Assembly (NCBI GenBank): GCA_028023455.1
Contig: JAQFVV010012435.1
Location: forward strand, 618,001 to 682,000
Direction of reading: 5' to 3'
DNA from: Epiperipatus broadwayi
Taxonomy: Eukaryota; Onychophora; Udeonychophora; Euonychophora; Peripatidae
Length of the DNA: 64,000 nt
Positions within the stretch are counted from its first letter, which is position 1. Each line of letters opens with the position of its first letter. Positions 35,031 to 47,105 of the stretch are shown one piece after another. The notes beneath the pieces are model-generated. The model worked only from the letters and a program-made list of their open reading frames with translations. It was not told the DNA's origin and ran no database searches. Position numbers and translations under genes: made by a program.

Positions 35031-36040
35031 AACCCTATGCCTTCAAAATCTCAACATTTGCAGACAGCAAATTTATATATTGCTGGCATGAGCTTGGAAA
35101 TAGATGGGGTTGAGAATGACCTTAAACAGCTGGCTCAATGGCAGAGAGAATATGCCCAATTGAAACAGGTAATTGAGCACCTAGAGGATGGGGAGACCAA
35201 GGTTGTAGGTTGGTATGAACATAGAATTGGACGTTGTAGAGTAGAGGGATCCATACTTCAATATAAAGTCATGAATGACCCGGAAGAATGGAGGCCAATT
35301 ATACCTAGACAGATGACAGAGGCAGTGGTAACTCATGTCCACCAGGTGTATGGACACTATGGGGTGAGGAAGACCAAACATTGGCTCAGGAAATGGTTTT
35401 ATTGGCCTGGCATGCATGCTAAAACAGTTGCTGTCATTGGCTAATGTAAAGTTTGTCAGAGAGCCAAACCAGCAAACAGAAATTATGCAGCCCCAATGAC
35501 ATCCATAATACCAAAGAAACCACAGGAGATGGTAGCAGCGGACTATTATGGTCCATTGCCAGCATACAATAAAAAGAAGTATTTGTTGGTGGTTTACGTT
35601 TTGTTTTCCAAATTCGTGGCTGCCTACCCAATAGCTCAAGCAAATACAAGGAACACTATATGTATATTAGAAAAGTAACATTTTCCATTAGTGGGGAAAC
35701 CTCAGATTAACCTCTTGAATCATGGGACTCCATTTACTTCTGGAGGATGGGGAAGATGGGTCCAGAGATCAGGGATCCGACATATACTGATGTCCATCTG
35801 GAACCTACAATCAAACCCATGTGAACGAGTGATGACGAGCTGGATAGATTGTTCAGAACTTACATCCCAAACAACCATAGAGGTTGGGTCAGAAAAATTA
35901 GTGAGATACTTAACTATATTAATTGGGCAGTAAATGAGTCAACGGTATTCTCTCCTATGCGGTTGCGCTGCGGCCATGATGGTCCTCAATTAATAGTGGA
36001 TAATCTGTCAAGAGTGAAGAAAACTCAGTAGATACTAAAA
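35031..36040 (+). pseudogene. Integrase region of the Ty3/gypsy element
   Basis: The N-terminal zinc finger is recognisable: HVHQVYGHYGVRKTKHWLRK, FYWPGM, a stop, then CKVCQRAKP. In the core, VAADYYGPLPAYNKKKYLL has the first catalytic Asp. The second, normally in a D.GTPF-like motif, reads LLNHGTPFTSG, so Asp seems replaced by Asn. NPCERVM holds the Glu. Stops at about 35442 and 35676 and a frame change near 35850 break it. It would join cDNA to host DNA. Confidence 0.85.
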
Positions 36041-36385
36041 GTGATCAAAGACAGACATATCACAACCTCATAAGAAAAAGCCAGAAGTGGAATAGAATGC
36101 CATGAGATACCATAGGTTCAAGGTGGGTGACCGGGTGTTGATAAAGACACCACATGTAAGTGAGCCAGAAAAGGTCATATGTAAAAATTCTGTAATTTGT
36201 ATGAGGGTTCATTCACCATTGTGAGATGTCGGGGAAATCATGCATTTTGGGTAGGCACTGGACAGGAAATAAAGGGATTGTATAATGCTCATCACTCAAA
36301 CCAATACCCTCAGAGTAATAAGTAGAATTATTTTGGGTTTTAGGGATGAGCTATTTAAATACTAAAACAGTATTTAAAGGCTTTC
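36041..36385 (+). other. Remnant between integrase and 3' LTR
   Basis: Includes YRFKVGDRVLIKTPHV-like sequence near 36103-36155, probably the C-terminal integrase tail, then non-coding DNA. No envelope-type frame fits in the space. Confidence 0.5.
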
Positions 36386-36397
36386 GAAGGGGGGTAT
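36386..36397 (+). promoter_or_regulatory. Polypurine tract
   Basis: GAAGGGGGGTAT lies immediately before the 3' LTR start, where the plus-strand primer of LTR elements is expected. Confidence 0.7.
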
Positions 36398-38230
36398 TAT
36401 AACAGGGCTGAGCTCAAACCCTGTTCTAAATCATAGGACAATCCCACCGAGCATACATATATATTCAAATCAAGTGTAATATTAAGTTAAATTATTATTA
36501 TTTTTTCTTGTTGTTGTTTTGTATGCGGGTGCGTATATATTTTAAGTAAGTAAATAAAAATAGATTGAAACATAAGAGGGACAGGGATTATACGGTTTGT
36601 GCTCTTATATTTTGTTTATACACGTGTTTATATTGCTGCATGGGTGAATAAATGTAATGGATTCGTAAAAAGAAATTGATTCCAAGATGGATGACTAAAG
36701 GAAAGATTTTGTTAATTCAAAATAAAGAATTCATAAAGTTATAGATCGCTATCTCAAAAAATAAAGCTATTTTAATTTTAAAAAAAATTGATTCCAAGAT
36801 GGTCGACTAAGGAAAGATTTTATAAATTCTAAAAGATAAGTTAATTGCAAAGAAAGGACCCGAAAAGTTGTAGATTGCTATCTCGAGACAAAGCTGTTTT
36901 AATTAATAAAAGAAAATGTTATAAATAAAAGACAATGAACGGTCGAGTGTGGATCTCAAGGTAAAATTGAAATTCCTGAACATAGATAAAAACAAAAAAA
37001 AGAAAAGTTATTAAAAAGATTTTCTATTTGCAAACCACATGGTTTAATTTAAAAAAAAAAAACAATAGCATGATTAATTGGAGTTGGAAAGCTGAACTTT
37101 GAAAAAGGATTCTAGAACTGTGACTGCCATGAGCAGGATCAAAGAAAAATTAGTAAAAAAAAAATTTGATATATCTTGATAAATCATAAACAGGCTGGGG
37201 TAGAAGAACAGAACAGACTAAGCTCTGACATCCATCCTGCGAAGATACTATCGTCGCTGTCCATGTAGGAGTGAAGCCCTTCCTAAAATTATGGAAAAAG
37301 CATTCTCCAATCGATTACCTTACGGAAGCCTACAAAAGAAAGAAATCATAAACATTACATCGCAGCACGAAGCCAGTGGAAAATTACCATTAATCTACAC
37401 CCGGGTGAGATAAAGTAGGTAACTCAAATATTTTCGTAAATGACAGTAGCCTCTTGAATGAGAACATATCTTAGTAAAATAATGCGTAAAAGGGTTAAAG
37501 TAAATAAAGAGATAGTTGAAATAATGCCCTATATAACTATGCACATGAATATACAGGATAGTGTCCGATTGCAGTTATTTTTCATGCTATGATATATATA
37601 TTTTGTTTGTTACATTTATGAACTTATGCAAGTGTGTATTTATATGCGTGTCATTTAAGTATTCGGGCACAAACCAATATCCAATTACAGGATTCTATTG
37701 GGTTTTATTATTTTTTTGTATTAATAAATATTAAGTAGTGTTTTAAATATAATTGTATGTGTTTAGTGTTAATTTCTTAAAAAAAAAAAAGATTGCATAG
37801 CACAATTAAAGAGTAGCATTAAGAGCAACAATTAAAGAGTAGCATTAACAGCAAAAGTAAGAAAGTAAAATGAATTGTTTATGTGCTCCATGCACATTTG
37901 ATCTGTTTCCCCAACCTCTTTCCCATGGTCAATGACCACTACCTCTGAGTGAGATAGCCAGAGATATAAGCTCTATCCACTAGAAATAGATACTCGTTCT
38001 CTCCCAGCATAATTCTTACTTACTCGTAAGTAAGATTGGTGCTTGGAGTCAAATTGATGTCCATAAATATGCTGGGCGAGTAATTAGAGTACATTGCAGA
38101 ACCAACCACATATATGTGTGTTCGCATCATAATTTTCGTTTAAATAAAAAAAGGGCAAAAATTTAGATTTAAAATACGTAATAAACGTGTACCATCTATA
38201 TACGTATTACACCGGGTACAAACCGTTACA
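36398..38230 (+). repeat. 3' LTR (about 1.8 kb)
   Basis: Colinear with the 5' LTR from TATAACAGGGCTGAG to CCGTTACA, with many point changes and small indels. An extra segment of about 55 bases near 37685-37740 (CAGGATTCTATTGGG) is missing from the 5' copy. A short duplication of AATTAAAGAGTAGCATTAA appears near 37803-37850. Confidence 0.9.
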
Positions 38231-39000
38231 ATATATATATATATATATATTGTCATTTAAAACTTTTGAGAAGATTGCTAATAAGTAAATATAAGACAGA
38301 TAAAAATAGCATAGATAAAAAACTGTTAAATTGTTTGTGTGTTTTGCTTTACAAGTCATATGAAATAATAAACGTAATTCATACAGACAGTAGAAAAATG
38401 ACTACAAAATACTTTATATATCAGTATTTATGGATTCATATGACAAGATGTCTAGGAATATGGCCTAAATGTGGAAATTTCTGGCTTCATCAAAAAAGAA
38501 ACCATTTTTGCAACACATATTATCCAAAGTTTATTGATACTTGTATCAGAGAAAAAACTCAATAAAACTTCCCATTATAATTGTGTGTAATGTGCATATC
38601 TTTCATCTTTATATTTATTAATCCTATAAAATAGAAAGTATGTATTTATATACCACTATCCTGTATTTTATTTTTCTTTAAATAATTATTTTTTTTATAA
38701 AAAAATTTTGAAGCAGTTGCTAATAATATTCATTTTCTTGTTTGATATTTTACTGTTTTAATTATATTTATATATAGTATGGATGTAAATAAGTGACAAA
38801 AAATATAAATGAAGAAAAATTTTGAAAAAAGATCTATTGAAAAATTGCGATAATAAGAAAGATTTGTAACTATAGTTGTAATTCCTTATCTGTGAACTCA
38901 TCATGAATTAAATAAAAAATTATAAATTTGCAAATCTGAATTCATATACCGCACCCACTATATAAACAATATCATGGATCTTTCAATGAGTTGCTGTCTT
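38231..39000. other. TA repeat and unassigned sequence 3' of the LTR element
   Basis: A TA run at 38231-38250 is the far side of the insertion site. The 99-residue frame 38266-38565 (CLGIWPKCGNFWLHQKR) has no family I recognise. It could be a chance frame or a fragment of an older element. Confidence 0.4.
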
Positions 39001-39009
39001 ACCTCACTT

Positions 39010-39475
39010 ATTCATTACAATATTTAGTCACCTGATTTCACACAGTCAGTGCACTATTTAGTCACACAAACTTTATACTCAGTGCAGTATTTAGTCACAT
39101 GATCTCACATATCACATGATCACTATTTCTTATGTTTGTTCATAAATGTTAGTAGAGATAAAAGGTGGATGCTGGAGGGTTGCATTAGATCCTAAGATCT
39201 AGGTGCAGTGCTCTCAGATCCAAGACTCCTCACTGACAAAGGCCAAAAGCCAGAAACTAGTCTGAGGATATTAGATGAGTAGGCACTAGATAGGGATTTT
39301 ATGCATAAGCTTTCTGGCATCCATTGATTATGCTGGCTTACACTGAGTGATAATACATATAGAGACTTTTGCCTGTTTTAATGATCTGTCATACTTAGTG
39401 CTATATCCAGTCACATGGTCTCACATACTCAGTACACAGTCATATGACCCCCACACACAGTACAAAAATCAGTTA
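39010..39475. repeat. Degenerate minisatellite interrupted by a fold-back element
   Basis: Units built on TTTAGTCACATGATCTCACA and CTCAGTGC(A/C) recur at 39025-39110 and again at 39395-39470. Family F copy at about 39105-39382 sits between them. Confidence 0.65.
39105..39382 (+). mobile_element. Family F element, linear (long) form
   Basis: Head ATCACATGATCACTATTTCTT at 39105-39150 is followed by AGAGATAAAAGGTGGATGCTGG, CAGATCCAAGACTCCTCACT, AAGCCAGAAACTAGTCTGAGG, GCACTAGATAGGGATTTTATG, GGCATCCATTGATTATGCTGG and the end GAGACTTTTGCCTGTTTTA. The same unit, inverted, is present at 62570-62812. There is no internal hairpin arm here, which makes it the best view of the parental unit. Confidence 0.75.
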
Positions 39476-41229
39476 ATGTTATTAAAGTGAAAATATTATT
39501 TTACACTATATTATTGTTGCGAATTATTGAAAAAAAAATTGTTTGACATAACCCCAACATGCAAAATCAATGATGGTATCAATTCTGTTAAACTTAAAGA
39601 AAACCATAAAATGCTTCATGTAATAAAATGAAAATAATTCATTTGATAATGCAAAAAGATCATATAGTAAAGTTGGCTGATTATTCAATAAAACCAAATT
39701 ATCAGTTCACAAAATGTTTTATTCAATTTTCTATGACATCTTAATGCATGTAACTATTTAATTAAATTGAGTACATATGTAAAACTCATATGCTGGATTT
39801 GGTAATAACTACAGTTTAAGCTATCCATGTGAAGGCTTGGAACTAAATGACAGTAGATACACAAAGATTATGTATGTTAGTTTAAAAATAAATTATATAA
39901 AAAATGCTTTAAGTAGCTTTATTAATAACCATAGCTGAAACAAGTAGTGGGAAAAATTGCATTCAAAGTATACACATATTCTAAAGGGGTAATATTCTTT
40001 AAACACTAATCTTCTCAAATCTCTCTTGTAAAGTATTGTAGTCCTGATTTTCATTTGTTTAAAACTATCTCCATAATTTAGTGCTTTGGTTAATTTTTGC
40101 ACCTGAAGGGAAACTTTAATATATATAAAATTAAGTTTGTGAGGAAATAATAATGGATCAGACTTCTTAAATAAATATAGAATCACCTAGGCTGAAATGA
40201 CAAAATATTTTTAAACATTCTTTTCCATACTAACTCACAAGTCATATTATATCTCAACAACCTTGTGCAGCTTAGCACATTGATAAAAAGGTAAACCTTA
40301 GAGCCAAAAGTTATTAGATTGAAACTCCATCGATTCTCAAATATTACACATAGCCTTTTAAATAATTAACCATTTAATAATCATTATTAATTGACACACA
40401 ATGTACAGACTCTTAAATATCGTGGATAAAAGTTTAATCATATTATTAGTTGTAAAATAATTTTTCTAATCATTTATTTATGAATTACTATTTTCTTTTT
40501 AAATTTAAAATTCGAATTATTTTTTTAAATAGGAAAATAAATTATTTGAAAAAATTATGCATAATATTTATTCAAAGTAGTTATTAGTTAAAATATATAT
40601 TAAAAATATATATATATAAAAAATATATATATATAAAGTAGTTATTAGTTTCATATATTATTGATTGTTATATGAAAAATAGTTTCTGCCAGACTGTTTA
40701 TATAATTGTTTTCTTGTTGTTTCAGTAAAGATTATATATAATCAGTTTTTTATTTATTTATAGAAATTAATTCAAATAAATATTTACTGTTTTCTGTAAT
40801 TTATTTTCACCAGAGTAACAATTAAATAAACTAATAGAATGACAGAAACTAAAATAATTAAATGGAACAATGTTTTCCAATAAACATAATTATGCTTCAA
40901 ATAGTTTGAAAGATCACACGCTGGTTTTCAAACTTAATAAAATAATTTAAAAAAAGAAAGGCAGGGGGGAGTACCTGAACAGCATATATAATGTTTAATG
41001 TTACAAAATTGTAAGTAAAGTTCGCATATATCTATTGCCTAAGAAGTTATAAATTGTAAATCAAAAATAACAATTGACTAGTCCTTATGCTGCTTTGTTC
41101 ATCGTATTCTAATGCAGACATATAATATGGATTTAAACATTATTATCATTCAGTATCGATTGATTAGTCAAGATTTACATAGATGGCAGTAATAGCATCT
41201 ACTGTAGCTAATTAAATTATTTTCTCTCC
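39476..41229. other. AT-rich spacer
   Basis: No supported gene. A short duplication of AAGTAGTTATTAGTT flanks (TA)-type runs near 40575-40650. The minus-strand frame 39893-40186 is Lys/Phe/Leu-rich and unrecognised. Confidence 0.45.
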
Positions 41230-41243
41230 TATGTTCATCTTTG

Positions 41244-41340
41244 TTTTTTTTTCATATGTCAAATGCCTTGACCGGAAAGCGAACCCGGGCCAGCTGCTTG
41301 GAAGGCAGCTATGCTAACCACTAGGCCACCAACGTTTGAC
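41244..41340 (-). mobile_element. tRNA-derived SINE with 9-bp target duplication
   Basis: The complement begins GTCAAACGTTGGTGGCCTAG, with A box TGGCCTAGTGGTTAGC and B box GGGTTCGCTTTCC, and ends in GACATATG followed by A residues (a T-run on the plus strand at 41242-41252). TATGTTCAT at 41230-41238 is repeated at 41341-41349. Both promoter boxes look good. Confidence 0.88.
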
Positions 41341-41349
41341 TATGTTCAT

Positions 41350-42060
41350 TTTTATTGCTGCATAAACATATGTTTTTGTCTAACTATAGATTTTATCTCT
41401 TTAGAAATGTGTAGTAGTTTTACACGTGTATGTATATTTATAAGCTTAAACGATATCACTGTTAAACAATAGATGTCAGTCCCAATTGTGATGATGATGA
41501 GTGTTCATCTTAAGTACCAACAAAAATATTGATTTCAATAATCTACGTAATATGAAAGAGGTCTAACTCTAATGATGGATTGTATACCAAGGCAGATCTT
41601 GAGACACATCAGTGGATACAAGAATGCCTTTATGAAGTACTTTAGAAGAGATAGAGAAAGAATTAAATGAGATAAGGACCAAGTTTTGCATATATTTTAA
41701 AATAATGTAAGAGGTATAAACATATCTTGCTGAAAGACCTTAGTTTTTCCAACCTCATTCTCTCTAGTTGTGAAATTATGAAAATTATAGATGAATATGT
41801 TTAAAAAGATCACTACCTAATGATGATATTGATCAAATTTATTCATCTGAATTTTTTATCATGATTTTACCACACATTTATTTGGGAACTGAGTTACCTG
41901 ATTTTTATTCTCAAAATATTTTTGGCCTTTTGGAAGTATCTAGAAGAGCATAAAGTTTTAAATGTTACTTCAAGTAAATGGCTCATGAACAGATCAAGTG
42001 AGAGAGACATAAGAATTAAATATCATGTATATGTAATTCTAAGGCAGTATACTGAATGTT
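41350..42060. other. Unassigned AT-rich stretch
   Basis: No supported gene, element end or tRNA-like motif seen. Confidence 0.4.
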
Positions 42061-42065
42061 TCATA

Positions 42066-42555
42066 TATGTAAATAGAGGGATTTGAACTCAGGATTTTTT
42101 AGTCTATTTATCTTCCATTTGATCTCGAGCAATCAATATACAGTACCACACAAATGTGAAAAAGATACACGATCCCCAATATACATATTTTGTGCAGAAC
42201 TAGCACTAATAAATTGATAAATTTGACCAGAACATAATCTCCCACATATATATATAAAACTGAGAAATAATTTTATATGGGTGGGAGATTATGATCTGTC
42301 CCGACTAATGGGTGTTGATTCTGCACAAAATATGTATATTGGGAATTATGTATGTCTTTCATATGTGTGTGGTGATGTGTATCAGTTGCTTGAGATGATC
42401 TGGCCCGACTAATGAGTTCTGGTTCTGCACAAAATATGTATATTGGACATTATGTATCTCTTTCATATGTGTGTGGTCATGTGTATCAGTTGCTTGAGAT
42501 AGAGTGATGGATAAATAGACTGAAAAATTCTGAGTTCAAATCCCTCTACTTATAT
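42066..42555. repeat. Large inverted repeat of a SINE-like unit, right arm tandemly duplicated
   Basis: The left arm (42066-42255, minus orientation) and right arm (42275-42555) mirror each other around a short TA-rich loop, with ATAATCTCCCAC against GTGGGAGATTAT at the centre. The right arm has two 104-bp units starting GATCTG(T/G)CCCGACTAATG at 42293 and 42397. Each outer end carries a tRNA B-box-like motif: GGGATTTGAACTCAGG at about 42079 and CTGAGTTCAAATCCC at about 42530. Confidence 0.8.
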
Positions 42556-44250
42556 CCATGTATAGCAACTCAATTCCAGCCTTTTTAGTACTCTGATATT
42601 ATATGACAGCCCAAGCAATAAATTACCCAATTATTTATTTTTTTCACTGCATGATGTAATGCAGAAAAAGAGTGGTGGTATATTTGAACACTAAAGATCC
42701 TGGAATTGTAATTTGTAATCTGTTACTTTTAGTCTTCAAATGTCATAGAATTTCCTAATAATAAAATTTTACTAAAGCCATCAAATTTCTTTTATCCAAG
42801 ACATTAAAAAGATTTATAAGTATCTTTCCTTGTGTCCACATGGGTGTATAACTAAAATGTTTTTGTATAAATACAATTTATGCATTTTACTTCAAACACT
42901 TTAGCAAAAAAGAAATATTATAAATATATGAACACACAATCTAAAGTTTCGACTGTTCTACAATCTTTTTCAGAGTTATAATATAATGATAAACAAAATA
43001 AAACATTTTTGCAGAATGATTTTGAGTCTTTGCTTAAATTAAACAGACTTATTGTTATTTATTTGAAGTCTCTTGTTTTTGTATAGTATATTGTTCGCAA
43101 AGATCTTAATACATATTCTAGTAGATTTTATATGTTTTGTCATTTTTACTTTTTATTTATTTTTGTAAAAAATAGAAAGGTATTGATAATAATAAATACT
43201 AAATTTATTTTTTGATAAATGATCCCTATAATTTTATTTTTAACAAATTTTATATATATATATTTTTAAAAAATATGTTTATGGTTTGGATGTGAATGCA
43301 CATCTATACCAAAATAATGGTTCTCAAGGATTATAAATAAGGTATAAGGACATGGATGATATTTAAAATGTTATTGTGTCCACAACCTGTGATTTAAATT
43401 CAAGTTAGGTAAAATCTTTTTAGGTTTAGCTTTAAAAATTTTTTTAGATTCTTGTCTAATAATCATCTAATATTTTTGTTAGTATTTTGATATTTAGCTA
43501 TTATCATCTAGCAAACAAACTAAAATTGAAAAATCATTCAAATTCTTATAACCCTAGCAATTAGCCAACTTAGTAAGTAATGTCTTCTTTTTCATTGTTC
43601 TTTTATAAAAATCTGTTGAAGAAGGCTTGACTTATTTAGACTGTTTTATTTTTTTAGCAACCATTACATACCACACATTAATTTAGTTTGTTGATTATTA
43701 TTAATGATCTTTATTTAATAACATTCCAAATTTTGATATTTATATGTAATGGAGTTTTTATATATGCTCCTCAATATCTGCTATTTCAATTACCTATTAT
43801 CCAAAAAAATATTAGACAATTAATAAATAAAAATATTAAAAATTTTAATTAATTACCAAAATATAAATGATATATATATATGCCTTATTTCTTGTAGAAA
43901 GTAGCCATCTTCTTGTCTTGCAGTGCCATCTATGTAGTGTGTAAGTTTTACACTCTCACTGATTCATGTGCACTTATTTTGTCACAACATGGTTGTATGG
44001 AATTTTTTTTTTTTCCCCAAACGTTTAAAATTTCATTTAAAATGGCTTCAAATCATAAAACTACTAATCATAGTGATTCTGCTATTTTCAAAATAATTTA
44101 TCGAATTTTTCCTTTAATTGTTGAAATAAAAATATTGGGGAAAATATTTACAGTAAGTTTTATTTTTATGAGAGAATGAGAACATACTGCCATCTACTTG
44201 TAATTGTATTTATTCTATTTTTATAGATAATCTTGATTTATACACATATT
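42556..44250. other. AT-rich spacer
   Basis: The 88-residue frame 43913-44179 matches no family I know. Near its two ends the phrase TGCCATCTA appears (43923 and 44189), a hint of a small element, but no ends are defined. Confidence 0.4.
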
Positions 44251-44256
44251 ATATTA

Positions 44257-44425
44257 TAGTCATTAAAAGTCTGGCAACACTTAGACAATCCCAATATCAA
44301 TAACAATCGACAATTTCAAACTGTTGTCAAGGCAACAATAAAAGAAGGTTGCCTTGACAACAGTTTGAAATTGTTGATTTTTATTGATATTGGGATTGTC
44401 TAAGTGTTGACTGATTTTAATGATA
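44257..44425. mobile_element. Near-perfect hairpin element (MITE-like)
   Basis: Arms of about 78 bases: CATTAAAAGTCTGGCAACAC on the left, complementary GTGTTGACTGATTTTAATG on the right. The inner part GTTGTCAAGGCAAC pairs with GTTGCCTTGACAAC across a loop of about 10 bases. A diverged half-copy (GATTGTTATTAATATTGGG, TGAGTGTTGACTGATT) is at 55437-55483. No coding capacity. Target duplication not clear. Confidence 0.8.
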
Positions 44426-45403
44426 ACTTACAAACCCATTTAGCCTTGAACATTATTGCACTTATATTATAGATATATGTATGCACATACTAAAAAGCTC
44501 TTATGTTGAATATATTATTGTAATGGTATGACAGTGCAGTGGAGCAGGAAAATGGAAGTCGTCATTTTCTCAAACATCACGATATCCCCAAAAACATACA
44601 AAACCTCAACCAATGAGCATGAGTAAAAGTCAGCATTGGAAGTCATTATAATTAATATCTAATGTATAAATTAAACATCACCAGAATTAAGCATTAATAA
44701 TCAACAGTCATACCTTATGACTGGATTTTAAAAAGTACATATTATATAATCTGAAGATAATCATCTTCTAACCAATACTGAATGTGGAGCATCATAAAAA
44801 CAATCATCAATATTTTCTCTGCATATTCATAAATAGGTACTAAAAATATCTACAATAATAAACATAAAAAATGCTGGGGTCATAGTATTATGCTGATCAT
44901 CATCAATGTTATGACAAATGGTACTATGAATGTACTGCTCATCAATAAAATGGTAATTATCTACCTAAAACAAAGTGGATTTTAAAGACGATCTTTAGTT
45001 TTTCACCATGCAAGAATTCTCTAGATGTCAACACATGCTTGTACCTACACATATGTATAGAAAATGGATTATGATATTAAATGGGTGCATTGAAAACTAC
45101 TGTACAATGTAGTATAATAAACAATATACATTGTAAACAAACCATATCACAAAACATTCTCATTCAAATATGTGACTCAGAATTATTTCAAGTAGATTCA
45201 TAATGAATCATTTTAATAGAGAAAGACAATTTTTTATTTATTAAATGCCCATTCATTCAGTCTGACAAAAGAAGAATTCCATTACTAATTTCTCCTTTTG
45301 ACATATTGAATGAATAGACATTGATGAATGAAAAAGAAAATTGTATTTGTAAATTTGTAAAAATGATTTGTTGTGAATCTGCTCAAAAATAATTCTAAGT
45401 AAT

Positions 45404-45603
45404 GTAAACAAAGCAAAACTCTCCATACAGTAGTGCCACCCTGTGCCAACCAGAGTAATCAATGAATGCCAGAAGGCTTGTGCATAAAATCCCTATCTAA
45501 TGCCTACTCATCCAATATCCCCAGACTAGTTTCTGGCTTGTGGAGAGTTTTGCTTTGTTTATAAACAATTATGTGCTAGTATAAGATAGTGATCATGTGA
45601 TGC
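45404..45603 (-). mobile_element. Fold-back element, family F copy C, with 10-bp target duplication
   Basis: Starts AAACAAAGCAAAACTCTCCA (45406), runs through the linear unit to GTTTCTGGCTTGTG, then switches to the 20-base inverted end TGGAGAGTTTTGCTTTGTTT. The head (ACAATTATGTGCTAG...GATCATGTGATGC) follows. TCTAAGTAAT at 45394-45403 is repeated at 45604-45613. Confidence 0.85.
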
Positions 45604-45670
45604 TCTAAGTAATTTACTTGAATGAGAATATTGCATAATATAATTATAATCCTAAACATTACATATTTAA

Positions 45671-46440
45671 GAGTGCCTGGTATTTCAAATCTTACATATT
45701 ATGCTTGCCTTCTATCCATCCCACTATGTATTTAAATAGATACTGTCCTATATATGAGGGGTCAGAGGTACTTCAGGTCAACATGGGTATGACAACAATA
45801 TCGGCATCAGCATGGGATTTGGGAATTCTATCATCAGATTTTTAATGGTATGGATGGCTGAAGAGTTGAAGTTTGCAGCAGGTTGAAGCATGTTCATTAA
45901 AATGTAAGGATTTGCTATCTTAATATAAACTGAACACTGAGTATATATATATATATGGGAGATGGTAGTCTGGACCAACTGATGAGTGCTGGTTTAGCAT
46001 GAAATACTTATATTGGTGATTATTTATCTTTTCTGCATGTGTGTGGTCATGTTAGTATGAGATAGTGTGGATAGTGAAACGCTTGAAAGTCTGAGTTCAG
46101 ATCCCCTATATTTATAATTAAGCTCCAGGTTTAAGAGTGCCTGGTATTTCAAATCTTACATATTAAGCCTGCCTTATACCCATCCTGCTATGTATTTAAA
46201 TAGATACTGTCCTATAAATGAGGGGTCAGAGTGACTTCAGGTCAACATGGGTATGACAACAATATTAGCATCAGTATGGGATTTGGGAATTCTATCATCA
46301 GATTTTCAATGATATGGATGGCTGAAGAGTTGGAGGTTGGAGTAGGTTGAAGCCTGTCCATTAAAGTGTAAGGATTTGCTATCTTAATATAAACTGAGCA
46401 CTGAGTGTATATATATATATGTATGGGAGATGGTATATTA
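45671..46440. repeat. Tandem duplication, 464-bp unit
   Basis: GAGTGCCTGGTATTTCAAAT starts at 45671 and 46135. The copies match well through GAGGGGTCAGAG, GGGTATGACAACAATAT, TATGGATGGCTGAAGAGTTG and TATAAACTGA(A/G)CACTGAG. The first unit also contains a SINE-like segment (45957-46115: CTGGACCAACTGATGAGTGC ... CTGAGTTCAGATCCCC). The minus-strand frames at 45778-45978 and 46242-46454 are near-identical shadows of the two copies. Confidence 0.88.
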
Positions 46441-46844
46441 TATTTAAGTAACAATAAAAGTTATTTATATGTTGTTGAAATTAGTGGTAATTGTAAACAA
46501 GTATTGCAAATAAAGTATAAGCTACTATTTACTAATTTATACTATTTGCTAGCATCATTGCTACTATGTAGTATAAAGTAGCAGTTGTATTATATTAAGT
46601 AAAAATTAATTAATTTTCATTAGAATTTATATTATTTTTTTGTTATTGCTGTGTTGTTTTTTCAGCAAAAAAAAAATTATTATTAATAATAATTAACTTC
46701 ACTTACTAAACAAGCTTATATAAAGATCTTTTTTGAAAAATATTAAGCCATTAATTTTCACTCTTATAAAACAATTTTGTAAATAGTTTTAAAAAATTTA
46801 TAATCAATTCACTGTTGAATATTACTTGAGTTTATGAACGGATG

Positions 46845-47105
46845 GTTGAAGAGTTGCAGTGTGGAGTGGATTGAAGCCTGTCCATTAAAGTATGAAGATT
46901 GGCTATCTTAATATATGTCTGTGCACTTATTGCATATATGTGTAGAGATGATAATATGGACCAAATGATGATTTTTTATTTAGCATGAAATACATATATT
47001 GGGGATTATTTATCTTTTCGACATATATGTGTTCAAGTATATTATTAGTGTTATGAGATAGAGTGGAAAGTGGTGGGTCATGTGAAAGTCTATGCTTATA
47101 TACCC
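46845..47105. repeat. Diverged third copy of the 46-kb repeat
   Basis: GGTTGAAGAGTTGCAG, AAGCCTGTCCATTAAAGTAT, ATATGGACCAAATGATG and ATGAGATAGAGTGG follow the order of the 45.8-46.4 kb units. The end GTGAAAGTCTATGCTTATATACCC is a decayed form of the B-box-like end. Confidence 0.7.

Larger units (their letters stand above)
29226..38230 (+). mobile_element. Ty3/gypsy LTR retrotransposon, complete but inactive
   Basis: Two long direct repeats (29226-31026 and 36398-38230) flank a primer-site candidate, a leader, gag, protease, RT, RNase H, integrase and a polypurine tract. The order protease-RT-RNase H-integrase is that of Ty3/gypsy elements. There is no envelope-like frame between integrase and the 3' LTR. 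Both LTRs carry many substitutions and indels relative to each other, so the insertion is old. Multiple stops and frameshifts break the polyprotein. Confidence 0.93.

Noticed and set aside
35181-35649. Minus-strand frames of 152 and 71 residues in the integrase region
   Set aside because: They are antisense shadows of integrase, whose zinc finger and core motifs are on the plus strand.
38266-38565. 99-residue frame after the LTR element
   Set aside because: No recognised motif, and AT-rich DNA gives such frames by chance. Kept only as an unassigned stretch.
41255-41340. Functional tRNA gene on the minus strand at 41.3 kb
   Set aside because: Same reasons: SINE tail, A-run and 9-bp target duplication.
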